NCBI GenBank assembly: GCA_007120615.1
Contig: SKNI01000417.1
Span: 1-7,613, forward strand
DNA length: 7,613 bases
From: Myxococcales bacterium
GTDB taxonomy: Bacteria > Myxococcota_A > Bradymonadia > Bradymonadales > Bradymonadaceae
Direction: 5' to 3'
Position 1 is the stretch's first letter. Each line of letters opens with the position of its first letter. Under the pieces are notes generated by a model that saw only the letters and a program-made list of their open reading frames with translations, searched no databases and was not told where the DNA came from. A program made the translations under genes and the position numbers. Shown here piece after piece: positions 1-7,490 of this stretch.

Positions 1-2207
1 CAGACGATCTGGCCACCACCAGACAGGCCGTGGCTCCGTCCAGCATGGTGATCTCCAGAAGCCAGTGGGGTGCTATCGACCCCGGCAATACCTGCAGCGG
101 CCTCAATACGCCGAACCGTATGGCAATTCATCATACCGGGATCCCGTCCAATGATGGAGGCGATCCGGCAGCCCGAATGCGACAGATGCAGAGCTACCAC
201 ATCAATAACCGTGGATGGTGCGATATCGGCTACCACTTCGTGGTCTCCCAGAGCGGGCTGATCTTTCAGGGCCGCTCCAACTCCCGGGAGATCGGAGCGC
301 ACGTGGGCGGTCACAACACCCGCAATCTGGGCATCAGCTTCATCGCTAATTTCAACAGTCAGACGCCCACCGGTACTCAACTCGACACGGGCGCCAAGAT
401 CATGCGCTGGGTCCACGACACCCACGGCGTACCCTTGAATCGCGACAATATCCTGGGCCATCGGGAGCACTCCGGGCAAACCACCAATTGCCCCGGCGAC
501 AATATGATCCCCATGATCGACGAGTTGATCCGCCGCGCCGGCTCCGACGACGAGCCCGAGCCCCCGCCGGCCGGCGGATGCATCCCCAGCGCCGACGACG
601 ACGCCTCCAATAATTTCTTTAAGGACTTCCGAAGCGACGCGACGGGCTACGATGAAGCCATCCTGCTCTATAACGCCAATATCACCCGCGGTTGCAGCGC
701 CGATCCAGCCATGTTCTGCCCCAACTGCCCTCTTACCCGGAGCCAGATGGCCACACTTCTGGTCCGGGCTGCCAATCTGGACATCTCCAACCCTCCCTCC
801 CAGGCGACCTTCGATGACGTTCCCCTGGGCCATCGAAACTTCGAGTATATCGAAGCCGCGGCCGCCGCCGGAATCACTTCCGGCTGTGACGCCGATAATT
901 TCTGTCCGGGAGACGAGATCACCCGCGCTCAGTTGGCCACCATGATTCACCGCGCGGCCGGCTGGCCAGACGAGATCGCCGCCGACGCTCCTTCCTTCGA
1001 TGACGTCGGTGCCAGTTCCACCCATTACGCGGCCGTTGAGACCCTGAAACAGCGCTGCGTCACCCAGGGCTGCGGCGACGGCAGCGGCTTTTGCCCCAAT
1101 AATAGCGTCACTCGCGGGCAGGCCGCGGTCTTTATCGCTCGCGCCTTTAATCTGGAAAATAACAACCCCTGCGCCGAGCCGGGAGGGTGCGATGCCCATG
1201 CCGCATTTGGCACCGACGACTCTCTCTTTGCCGATTATCCCACCGACGCGTTCGGATATGACGAGGCAGCCCTGATCTTCAACGCCGGGATCACCCTCGG
1301 CTGCTCGGCATCGCCCACCATGTTCTGCCCCAATTGTTCGACGAATCGGCGCCAGATGGTGGTCTTTTTAGCCCGGGCTGCCGACCTGGACGTCTCCAAC
1401 CCTCCGGCCACCGCCACGTTCTCCGATGTCAGCCCGGACTCTTCGGGATTTGCCGAGATCGAAGCCGCCGTAGACGCCGGAATCGTCAGCGGATGCGGAG
1501 ACGATCAATTTTGCCCCACCGATCTGGTAACCCGAGCCCAGGTGGCCACCATGATCGCCCGAGCGCAGGACTGGAGTCCGCTGGACCCCACGACCTCTGA
1601 TTTCGACGACGTCGCCGTGGGCACGACCCACTTTGACGGGGTCCAATCCCTCAAAGATCACTGCGTCACCCAGGGCTGTGCCGCCGGAAGATTTTGTCCC
1701 TCCGGAAACGTCAGCCGAGCCCACACGGCGATCTTCTTGGCCCGGGCTTTTAACCTCGACGGTATCAACCCATGCGCCGACGCTCCCGGCTCCGGAGACG
1801 GCCCCGTAACCGATCCCGACACCGACCTCGACGACGAGGACGAAGACGATCCCGTCGACACTTGCGCAGGCGTAGATCCCGACTTTCAAGATCCCACCTG
1901 CGTTGACGACGACGGCACTGGAGACGGAGACGGCGGAACAGGAGACGCAGACGGCGGCACGGGAGACGCAGACGGCGGCACTGGAGATTCAGACGGCGGA
2001 GAAGGAGACCTGGCCGATCCTATCCCCGGCGACGGCGACGACGATCCGGACACCGACGGAGATCCCTCTCTTGATGACGACAACCTCAGCGCAGAAAGCG
2101 GCTGTGCTTGTTCTACGACCGCCCCCTTTGACTCCTCATTTGGTCTCTTATTGATCGCCTTTGGACTCTTCGCTATTCGTCGGCGAAAGACCGCAAAATC
2201 TCAGTGA
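1..2207 (+). CDS. Secreted peptidoglycan amidase (PGRP/amidase_2) with two SLH triads and MYXO-CTERM tail, 5' partial
   Basis: The frame is open to the left edge (first full codon at 3). The GTG at 30 is the first internal start, but no signal peptide follows it, so the true start and export signal probably lie upstream. Residues are counted from that GTG (725 aa). Residues 8-170 form a PGRP/N-acetylmuramoyl-L-alanine amidase domain with an SRSQWGA opening. Predicted zinc ligands are H34 (IHHTG), H144 (GHREH) and C154 (NCPG), with Y68 as the likely catalytic Tyr, so it should cleave the lactyl-L-Ala bond of peptidoglycan. Residues 196-576 hold six SLH-type repeats in two triads, each repeat with a GC...FCP cysteine pair; these probably bind cell-wall polymer. 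Residues 583-690 are Asp/Gly-rich. Residues 691-725 are a MYXO-CTERM-type tail: GCAC, a hydrophobic stretch, then IRRRK, which should direct processing and surface retention. The TGA at 2205-2207 lies inside the end of the convergent kinase gene. Physiological use (wall turnover or lysis of other bacteria) is not shown by sequence. Confidence 0.88.
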   Translation, partial: DDLATTRQAVAPSSMVISRSQWGAIDPGNTCSGLNTPNRMAIHHTGIPSNDGGDPAARMRQMQSYHINNRGWCDIGYHFVVSQSGLIFQGRSNSREIGAHVGGHNTRNLGISFIANFNSQTPTGTQLDTGAKIMRWVHDTHGVPLNRDNILGHREHSGQTTNCPGDNMIPMIDELIRRAGSDDEPEPPPAGGCIPSADDDASNNFFKDFRSDATGYDEAILLYNANITRGCSADPAMFCPNCPLTRSQMATLLVRAANLDISNPPSQATFDDVPLGHRNFEYIEAAAAAGITSGCDADNFCPGDEITRAQLATMIHRAAGWPDEIAADAPSFDDVGASSTHYAAVETLKQRCVTQGCGDGSGFCPNNSVTRGQAAVFIARAFNLENNNPCAEPGGCDAHAAFGTDDSLFADYPTDAFGYDEAALIFNAGITLGCSASPTMFCPNCSTNRRQMVVFLARAADLDVSNPPATATFSDVSPDSSGFAEIEAAVDAGIVSGCGDDQFCPTDLVTRAQVATMIARAQDWSPLDPTTSDFDDVAVGTTHFDGVQSLKDHCVTQGCAAGRFCPSGNVSRAHTAIFLARAFNLDGINPCADAPGSGDGPVTDPDTDLDDEDEDDPVDTCAGVDPDFQDPTCVDDDGTGDGDGGTGDADGGTGDADGGTGDSDGGEGDLADPIPGDGDDDPDTDGDPSLDDDNLSAESGCACSTTAPFDSSFGLLLIAFGLFAIRRRKTAKSQ
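615..1757 (+). repeat. Duplicated SLH triad (two copies, about 200 residues each)
   Basis: Repeats 1-3 (residues 196-375) and 4-6 (399-576) of the amidase match in order, offset by 202-203 residues. Repeats 1 and 4 share MFCPNC; repeats 3 and 6 share CVTQGC. Near-identity persists in DNA: the 17 bases at 1056-1072 recur exactly at 1662-1678. Most other positions have diverged, which suggests an old duplication of a whole triad. The linker between triads contains C381 and C387. Confidence 0.8.
1914..1997 (+). repeat. Four 21-bp tandem units encoding GTGDxDG
   Basis: Four in-frame 7-residue units, GTGDGDG, GTGDADG, GTGDADG and GTGDSDG, are followed by a partial GEGD. They lie in the acidic linker between the SLH repeats and the C-terminal tail. 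The 21-bp period keeps frame, so copy-number change would alter linker length only. The composition resembles calcium-binding Asp/Gly-rich spacers, but no complete EF-hand is seen. Confidence 0.85.
2173..2207. other. Convergent overlap of the amidase and kinase genes
   Basis: The minus-strand stop (TAG, read from CTA at 2173-2175) lies inside the amidase gene and the plus-strand TGA (2205-2207) lies inside the kinase gene. The 35 shared bases encode the FAIRRRKTAKSQ region of the amidase tail on one strand and the SFADE end of the kinase on the other. Full-length mRNAs would be complementary here. Confidence 0.9.
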
Positions 2208-5200
2208 TCTTCGAGACCTGCTCCGGCCGATCAAGAGCTCGCCATTGCAAAATGGCGAGCTCATACGAGCGCCTGGCCAGCGCCTTACGACCCGCTTCCA
2301 GAGCCATATCTGCGCCCCACCGGGCGACGCGTGCCAGATCGGAATGGGCAAACGACTTATCGCCCAGATGAACCCAGGCCTCTTCGATGCACCTCTCGAA
2401 CTCATCCCACCGCTCCTGGAACGCCGCGATTGGCAGCATGGCGGCCCGCACCGCTCCGACATAACCCACACTATCGGTCGCTCCCGCCCGAAGCAGCGCC
2501 TTTTGGAGATAGGGAAGAGCCTCCGAAAACTTCTCCTGCTCTAACATCGTCAGACCGAGGTTAAAGTTGGTGAGCACCAGATCTCCGACCCCGATACGTT
2601 CTCGAACGGCGTTGGCCTGAAGATAATACTCCTCAGCCCGGGCAAAGTCTTTCTGCTCCCGATGAATCTCTCCGAGATTGGTAAAACAGGCCGCCACCGC
2701 CGTGCTATCGCCGACGCGCTTAAAAATCTCGAGCGCCTGCGTCGTGAAATAGGGATCGTAGACGATTCCCAGACGGAGAAGAGCCATTCCGTAGGTGTGT
2801 TCGTCATCTAAGTGTTCTGCGCGTCTCACAGCCTCCTCGCCGGCCTGTCGGGCCTCCTCGGCGTCTCCTTTTCGGTGCATATACACGGCGATCTCCGAGA
2901 GCACCTCGGCGGCGCCCCGCCGGTCGTTTGCCTCTTCATATAACGCCAGCGCCTGCTGCGCACAGCCCAGCCCCAGCGCCATCTCTCCGCGAACCCGGGC
3001 ATTGGTGCTTCGACAGTGCAGACAGCGAGCCAATAAACCTGTCCACCCATTCTTTCGACAGACCGGTTCGATGCGATCGAGGATCTCCACCGCGTCGTTG
3101 AGATCATGGGTTCGATTCCCCAGCGCGACCCGCGCCAGTTGGGCTTCAATGGTGCGCCGGTCTTCATCGGTAATTCCCAGATGCCGACGGGTATTCTCAA
3201 AGAGCGTCAAAAAGGCCTGCGCGGCCTCCGAATTGCAAGTCATCCAATAATGGCGAAGGCTTCGAAGCAGGATGGGCAGCGCCTCCTCATAGAGCCCGGC
3301 CGCCAGACAATGGCGAGCCAGACGCGGGGCCAGGGTGCTCTGAGAGACATCGTAGAGGTCCTCCAACATGCGAACACAATGGCCGTGATGATGACGTCGT
3401 CGTTGATCCTCCTCGGCGATTCGCTCTAACGTTTCTCGGAGAGCTCCGTGAGCAAATACCCAGCTCTCTTTCTCAATTCTACCCAGTGAATGAGAGAGCA
3501 AGAGATCCAATAAATCCGGTGGGACCTGAACTCCGGCGAGCTTGCAGATATACTCCCACTCCCGAAAATTGACCGTTTCTCCAAGAGCAGCAGCCAGCTC
3601 AAGAATATGAAGTACCTCATCCGTCGAGGCCTCTCGACTTTGCCCGGCCACCTTCTCCAGGCGCTGCACCAGGAGTTGATGAATCGTCTCCGGAAGTAGC
3701 GCGTCTTCTCCATCGCGCAGGCGAAAACCCTCTTCGCCGAGTTCCAGAATCCCTCGTTCCACCCAGTCGCCGACGAGTTGAATGGCAAAGAGAGGATTTC
3801 CCGCCGTGCGACGAGCGACCTGTCCGGTCAGCGTCGGCTCCAGTCCCAGAAGATGTTGAATCAACTCCTCGTGATTCTCATCGCTCAACGGCTCCAGCCG
3901 CTCTTCTTGAACCAGCGGCAAACTCTTCAACTGCCGAAGATACTCGCCGGCGAGGGGGTAATCCTCCAATAACTCGTCGCGGACCGTGATCAGGACAAAT
4001 AGCGGTAAATCCCGAGAGGCCTCCTCAAAGAGAAAGCGAACGAAATGAAGACTTTCAAAGCCCCAGTGAATATCATCAAAGAGCATGAGGATCGGACGCT
4101 CTCTACTCAGCCGCTGAAGAAGCCGTTGAAGGACCAGATATTTCTCGCGAGGAGTCGAGAATCGCACCCGAGAAGTATTCTCATCGAAATTCGGATCGGC
4201 ACCGGGCGCCAGGATTTCGGTGAGCGCCAGACATTGATGATATTCATCGGAGCCGAACACTTCCCCATCGCTGTAGATAGTTCGAAGGCGTTGAAAGATC
4301 TCGTCTCGACCAAGTCCGGTACAGGAGAGAAAGTCGGAGAACATACGACTGATCCCCTGGGCGGGGCTTAGAATCGGGCTATGAGTAGCCTTCATGAAAT
4401 CAGCGGCGCCCACCTCATGGCCCCGCTCCACCATCCAATTGGCCAGGCGGGTCTTTCCGATACCCCGGGGACCACTCAAAATCACGGCGTGGGGCCGGCC
4501 GGTATGCCTGGTATCGGACATCGCCTGCCACATCCTGTCACGCTCCTTCTGGCGCCCCACCAGCCGGATTTCGCGAATCGTAAACAGTCCCAGACCGACC
4601 CCCATCAATTGTCTGGATTCCTGTGAGGACTCCTGATAGCGCCAGGTATCGGGCACCGGTGGTCGACTTCTCTCCCGCCTCACAGCATCTGCGTTGACCT
4701 CTCCTTCGGTGAGCATCAGAGTTTCCCGCAACACCCCGGTGGGCTCGGAGTCGATCAATGTCTTCTCCGGGTCTGTCGTCTCGTCGATGGAAATCCCCGT
4801 GACCAGGGTGATCAGCCGGGTCGGTGATGCTCCTCCCATCCTCGCCAGATCAAAGGCCGCGTCTGCCGCCCATCGATACCGCTGAGCCGGATTTTTGGCG
4901 AGCACTCGAAAAAGCCAGCGACCAAACTCCTGAGGCAGATCCATGGCCGTCTCCACCGGCGGCAGGGGGTCGTGGAGATGGGAGTGAAGGATGTTCTTGA
5001 TCCCCCCCTTCCCAAAGGGCGCGTCACCTGTGGTCAGCCAATACGCCAGACAACCCACAGCGTAGAGATCCGTCCAGGGACCCTGATCACGAGTCGCCCC
5101 ATGGATCTGCTCGGGCGCCATATATTTGGGCGTCCCCATCATCTTTCCCTCGTCGCCCTGTCCCCACTGGGAGCCTCTCAGGACGTGGGCCAGGCCGAAA

Positions 5201-5691
5201 TCAGCCAGCTTTAACGTGGGGCCCTTTTCGCCCCGGATAAATAGTATATTGGCCGGCTTCAGATCGCGGTGAATTACCCCTCGGGCGTGAGAATAGGCCA
5301 GCGCATCGAGAATCTGCATCAGAATCGTTCGGGTTTCGGCCCAGCCCAGAAAGTCGTGATCGATATTCGCCAGCGATGACTCGGCATATTCCATCACCAA
5401 AAAAGGACTCCCCGCCACCATATAGCCTTCGGTCACCTCCTGAGCACCCTCGGGAACGGCCCCACTATCGAAGACCCGAATGATCCCATCGTGGTTCAGT
5501 CGCGCCATCGCCCGAACCTCGCCCCAGAACGCCCGCTGCGCTTCCTTCTGGCGAGCGTGCTTGGCCACCATCACCTTGATGGCGACGGGAAACCTCTCGT
5601 GGATATGCTCCGCATACCACACCACCCCCATGCCACCTTTACCCAGCGGCCTTCGAAGATGAAATGACCCGAGTTGTAAATCTTTCGCCAT
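2173..5691 (-). CDS. Ser/Thr protein kinase fused to AAA/STAND-like ATPase and TPR domain
   Basis: This 1172-residue protein has no visible signal peptide or membrane segment and is probably cytoplasmic. Residues 8-285 are a Hanks-type kinase with intact motifs: Gly loop GKGGMG (17-22), VAIK Lys39, likely alpha-C Glu58, HRDLKPAN with Asp143, DFG at 164-166, activation-loop Thr187, and APE at 192-194. It should therefore be an active RD kinase. Residues 286-375 are a linker. LVGR (377-380) opens a P-loop ATPase domain with Walker A GPRGIGKT (407-414), Walker B ILMLFDD (534-540) and GNPLF (631-635), as in AAA_16/STAND proteins. Residues about 845-1165 are helical TPR-like repeats, clearest at 923-960, 997-1032 and 1037-1070. 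The plan resembles multidomain kinases such as PknK and many myxobacterial kinases; no C-terminal HTH is seen. The ATG at 5691 fits the domain start, with a weak AGG 7 nt upstream. The gene lies 62 bp after the lipoprotein gene, probably in the same operon, and its last 35 bp overlap the amidase gene. The substrate is unknown. Confidence 0.93.
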   Translation of the reverse strand: MAKDLQLGSFHLRRPLGKGGMGVVWYAEHIHERFPVAIKVMVAKHARQKEAQRAFWGEVRAMARLNHDGIIRVFDSGAVPEGAQEVTEGYMVAGSPFLVMEYAESSLANIDHDFLGWAETRTILMQILDALAYSHARGVIHRDLKPANILFIRGEKGPTLKLADFGLAHVLRGSQWGQGDEGKMMGTPKYMAPEQIHGATRDQGPWTDLYAVGCLAYWLTTGDAPFGKGGIKNILHSHLHDPLPPVETAMDLPQEFGRWLFRVLAKNPAQRYRWAADAAFDLARMGGASPTRLITLVTGISIDETTDPEKTLIDSEPTGVLRETLMLTEGEVNADAVRRERSRPPVPDTWRYQESSQESRQLMGVGLGLFTIREIRLVGRQKERDRMWQAMSDTRHTGRPHAVILSGPRGIGKTRLANWMVERGHEVGAADFMKATHSPILSPAQGISRMFSDFLSCTGLGRDEIFQRLRTIYSDGEVFGSDEYHQCLALTEILAPGADPNFDENTSRVRFSTPREKYLVLQRLLQRLSRERPILMLFDDIHWGFESLHFVRFLFEEASRDLPLFVLITVRDELLEDYPLAGEYLRQLKSLPLVQEERLEPLSDENHEELIQHLLGLEPTLTGQVARRTAGNPLFAIQLVGDWVERGILELGEEGFRLRDGEDALLPETIHQLLVQRLEKVAGQSREASTDEVLHILELAAALGETVNFREWEYICKLAGVQVPPDLLDLLLSHSLGRIEKESWVFAHGALRETLERIAEEDQRRRHHHGHCVRMLEDLYDVSQSTLAPRLARHCLAAGLYEEALPILLRSLRHYWMTCNSEAAQAFLTLFENTRRHLGITDEDRRTIEAQLARVALGNRTHDLNDAVEILDRIEPVCRKNGWTGLLARCLHCRSTNARVRGEMALGLGCAQQALALYEEANDRRGAAEVLSEIAVYMHRKGDAEEARQAGEEAVRRAEHLDDEHTYGMALLRLGIVYDPYFTTQALEIFKRVGDSTAVAACFTNLGEIHREQKDFARAEEYYLQANAVRERIGVGDLVLTNFNLGLTMLEQEKFSEALPYLQKALLRAGATDSVGYVGAVRAAMLPIAAFQERWDEFERCIEEAWVHLGDKSFAHSDLARVARWGADMALEAGRKALARRSYELAILQWRALDRPEQVSKITEILRSFADE
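2235..2262 (+). terminator. Perfect 12-bp hairpin with GCAA loop, candidate 3' end of the amidase mRNA
   Basis: GAGCTCGCCATT (2235-2246), GCAA (2247-2250) and AATGGCGAGCTC (2251-2262) form a perfect stem-loop. It begins 28 nt after the amidase TGA. In plus-strand RNA the loop is GCAA, a stable GNRA tetraloop; in minus-strand RNA it would be UUGC. No T-run follows, so it is not a textbook intrinsic terminator. It may stabilise the 3' end or assist factor-dependent termination. It lies entirely within the kinase coding sequence, where it encodes ELAILQWRAL. The hairpin is certain; its role is inferred. Confidence 0.45.
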
Positions 5692-5753
5692 AGCGAGGCC
5701 TACTGAGAACGACTTCTACTGGCCATACTAACGGCTGCAACATCCCTTGCCTA
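5692..5753 (-). other. 62-bp spacer between lipoprotein and kinase genes
   Basis: This short gap separates two same-strand genes. It contains no convincing terminator hairpin and no strong promoter. The only start signal is AGG (minus strand, 5699-5701) 7 nt before the kinase ATG. This supports read-through from the lipoprotein gene into the kinase gene. Confidence 0.5.
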
Positions 5754-7247
5754 TCAGTCCTTCTTGCCATCGGGCACGATGCACCGCGAAAGATCAAAGA
5801 ACATAAAGATCAAAGCCTTCTCCTGAGGAGTCAATCCGCTGGAGGTGCATCCTGTGGGAAAAGGGTGCGAGGGGGAGGAGTTATCTCCGGCGGCGACGTG
5901 AATATCGCTGAACACGACCCGACCGCATTGCTCCTCAGGCTCTTCATCGATGGGAGTATTGAAGGTGAAATATTGGGTGCGATTGCTGTCGATCCAGATC
6001 CATTGCTGGGCCAGCTCTTCATTGATCGATTGAATCGTGGCCCGGGCCTCTTGAATCGGCAATTGCCCCTCCGGAGTGGTGCCGGTGGCGAACATCCAAT
6101 CTCGCAACATCTCCCCTTTCTCAAAAGAGGTGTCAATATGACCAACCGTGGCGTTGGTAAAGGTGCTCTCCCAATTGGCCACCGATTGAAAATCCGACGG
6201 GCCCTCGTTTAGCCACACATTATGCCAGTGCGATAAAAAGACCCGGCCGCCCAATTCAGTGAAGTCCCTGAGGGCGTCTCGAGCAACTTCGGGCTTATCG
6301 TTAGGAAATGATTCTCCTTCGCAGGAGTGAATGACGATATCGTAGGGGAGCAAATTATCGAGATCGTCCCACCATTCGTGAGAGGGGGTAAACGAAGCGC
6401 CCCCGTGGAGCGATTCGTGGAACCGATTCGTACCGCCGCGACCGGCAAAGAGGTGAATTCGGCCGTCTCCCTGATCGCTTGTGATCTCGTTGGCGCTGAT
6501 TCCAATTTTTCGAAGCAGGCACTCCATCGCGTCCCACCCACCGGTGGTCAAGGCCATCCTCGGCATATCGCCTTCATGCCGACTTCGGGGCAATCGGGTC
6601 AGGCTCGGATCGGGGATGGGGTTTTCCACACAGGGCTCAACAAGAGGAATAGCGACCTTTTTTCTCCACTTACCCACCTCGATGACCAGGGGAATATCGT
6701 TTCCTGCAGGCACATTGATCAGCCGAAACTCACCATTTATATCGGTCGTAGTACTCGTCACCGGCATCAAAGGAAATTGATCTTCACAGCGCTCACAGGA
6801 GGCCCCGTCGACGATGGGTTGCAGCGGTTCTCTCGGGATATAAACGTTGACGTCCGGCAAAGGCAGCTCGCCCGACGGGATCGTCACCACGCCGGTGATC
6901 GACGTCGGCATCTGGCCCACGGGACAACTGACCTGCGTGCAATCAAAGCCCTCGCAATCGATGGGGCCGATCGGGTCACTATCGCCGTCACCGGTATCCT
7001 CGCCACCGATACCGGTATCGGCGTCAGAATCACCGTCGAAGTCCCCGTCGGTATCGCCGTCGGAGGTGCCCACTCGATCGCATCGATTAGTAACGGGATT
7101 CCAGACCTCCCCGCTCAAACAATCTCCTTCGCCGTTTTCGGCAGGGTCTACATCTTCGCTGCAGGCCATCGCGACGAACGAGAAGAGAAGTCCGGCGAAA
7201 ATCGCCGTGGAACGAGAGATTCGCTGCGGGAAGTTGAGCTTTTGCAC
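5754..7247 (-). CDS. Predicted lipoprotein with carboxypeptidase-regulatory-like domain and GATase-like domain
   Basis: This 497-residue protein starts at GTG (7247), supported by GAGGA 6 nt upstream. Residues 1-29 look like a lipoprotein signal: basic start, hydrophobic AIFAGLLFSFVAM, then Cys29 in AMAC, a somewhat weak lipobox. C43 and C53 bracket a CLSGEVWNPVTNRC motif often seen near the N-terminus of myxobacterial surface proteins. Residues 61-91 are an Asp/Gly-rich linker. Residues 115-200 resemble a carboxypeptidase-regulatory-like beta-sandwich (TGVVTIPSGELPLPDVNVYI, later TDINGEFRLINVPAG). From 230 on, strands and motifs (YDIVIHSCEG at 302-311, ELGGRVFLSHWH at 331-342) recall a class I glutamine amidotransferase/ThuA-like fold, with C309, H340 and H342 as notable residues. 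The C-terminal part has CGRVVFSDIHV and LTPQEKALIFMFFDLSRC. Similar proteins are, to my recollection, widespread in myxobacteria without known function. Location is probably the outer membrane or cell surface. The kinase gene follows 62 bp downstream. No enzymatic role can be claimed. Confidence 0.85.
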   Translation of the reverse strand: MQKLNFPQRISRSTAIFAGLLFSFVAMACSEDVDPAENGEGDCLSGEVWNPVTNRCDRVGTSDGDTDGDFDGDSDADTGIGGEDTGDGDSDPIGPIDCEGFDCTQVSCPVGQMPTSITGVVTIPSGELPLPDVNVYIPREPLQPIVDGASCERCEDQFPLMPVTSTTTDINGEFRLINVPAGNDIPLVIEVGKWRKKVAIPLVEPCVENPIPDPSLTRLPRSRHEGDMPRMALTTGGWDAMECLLRKIGISANEITSDQGDGRIHLFAGRGGTNRFHESLHGGASFTPSHEWWDDLDNLLPYDIVIHSCEGESFPNDKPEVARDALRDFTELGGRVFLSHWHNVWLNEGPSDFQSVANWESTFTNATVGHIDTSFEKGEMLRDWMFATGTTPEGQLPIQEARATIQSINEELAQQWIWIDSNRTQYFTFNTPIDEEPEEQCGRVVFSDIHVAAGDNSSPSHPFPTGCTSSGLTPQEKALIFMFFDLSRCIVPDGKKD

Positions 7248-7253
7248 GGATAA

Positions 7254-7258
7254 TCCTC
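7254..7258 (-). promoter_or_regulatory. Ribosome binding site of the lipoprotein gene
   Basis: On the minus strand GAGGA lies 6 nt before the GTG at 7245-7247. This is good Shine-Dalgarno placement and selects this GTG, which also puts a well-formed lipoprotein signal at the N-terminus. Confidence 0.7.
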
Positions 7259-7439
7259 ACCAAATAATCAGACAATACCAACGAAGATGATGCCTGTTTC
7301 TTCGCCAGGGAGCAAGGATTTCGCTATATCCGATTGCGATCCCTCGGAGCGCGGACGTCCTCGTCTTTTCATGGGACACATTGTGGGAATCTGATTCACT
7401 TATCGGTGATCCGACGCGCTGTGGGTTGGTGGGGACCAA

Positions 7440-7445
7440 TATAAT
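7440..7445 (+). promoter_or_regulatory. Consensus -10 hexamer TATAAT, rightward, weak promoter candidate
   Basis: A perfect TATAAT faces rightward, toward the composite palindrome and an unseen gene beyond 7613. No good -35 hexamer lies 16-18 bp upstream. A TTGGT/ACCAA dyad ends one base before it. The same A/T patch read on the minus strand gives TATTAT, so it could serve the lipoprotein gene instead. Confidence 0.2.
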
Positions 7446-7490
7446 ACTTCCGATCGCCGCCTACTTTTCCCCTCGGCTCCAACTACGGCC

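Larger units (their letters stand above)
7248..7490. other. Intergenic region upstream of the lipoprotein gene
   Basis: No convincing gene is seen here; a 60-codon minus-strand frame at 7257-7439 has no coding character. A weak minus-strand promoter candidate is TTGCTC (7310-7315), a 17-bp spacer and CATCAT (7287-7292), suitably placed for the lipoprotein gene. Three short dyads occur: CACA-T-TGTG (7377-7385), GAATC-T-GATTC (7387-7397) and TTGGT-GGGG-ACCAA (7426-7439). These are short enough to occur by chance. They are recorded as possible operators only. Confidence 0.4.

Noticed and set aside
30..32. GTG at 30 as the true start of the amidase
   Set aside because: The frame is open to base 3 upstream, and the protein from this GTG would lack any signal peptide despite clear exported domains and a MYXO-CTERM tail. 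The gene is better read as cut by the window edge.
1368..1889. 173-codon minus-strand open frame
   Set aside because: It is antisense to SLH repeats 4-6 of the amidase. The Gly/Val-rich translation is what the complement of Asp/Ala/Thr-rich coding gives.
1914..1997. CRISPR-like array
   Set aside because: The 21-bp units are contiguous and in frame in a protein linker, with no spacers between them.
6327..7253. 308-codon plus-strand open frame
   Set aside because: It is antisense to the lipoprotein gene, whose signal peptide, linker and domain motifs are convincing. Its own translation shows no recognisable domain and it is a GC-rich shadow frame.
7257..7439. 60-codon minus-strand frame upstream of the lipoprotein gene
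   Set aside because: There is no recognisable protein feature, and it overlaps the lipoprotein RBS region and promoter candidates.
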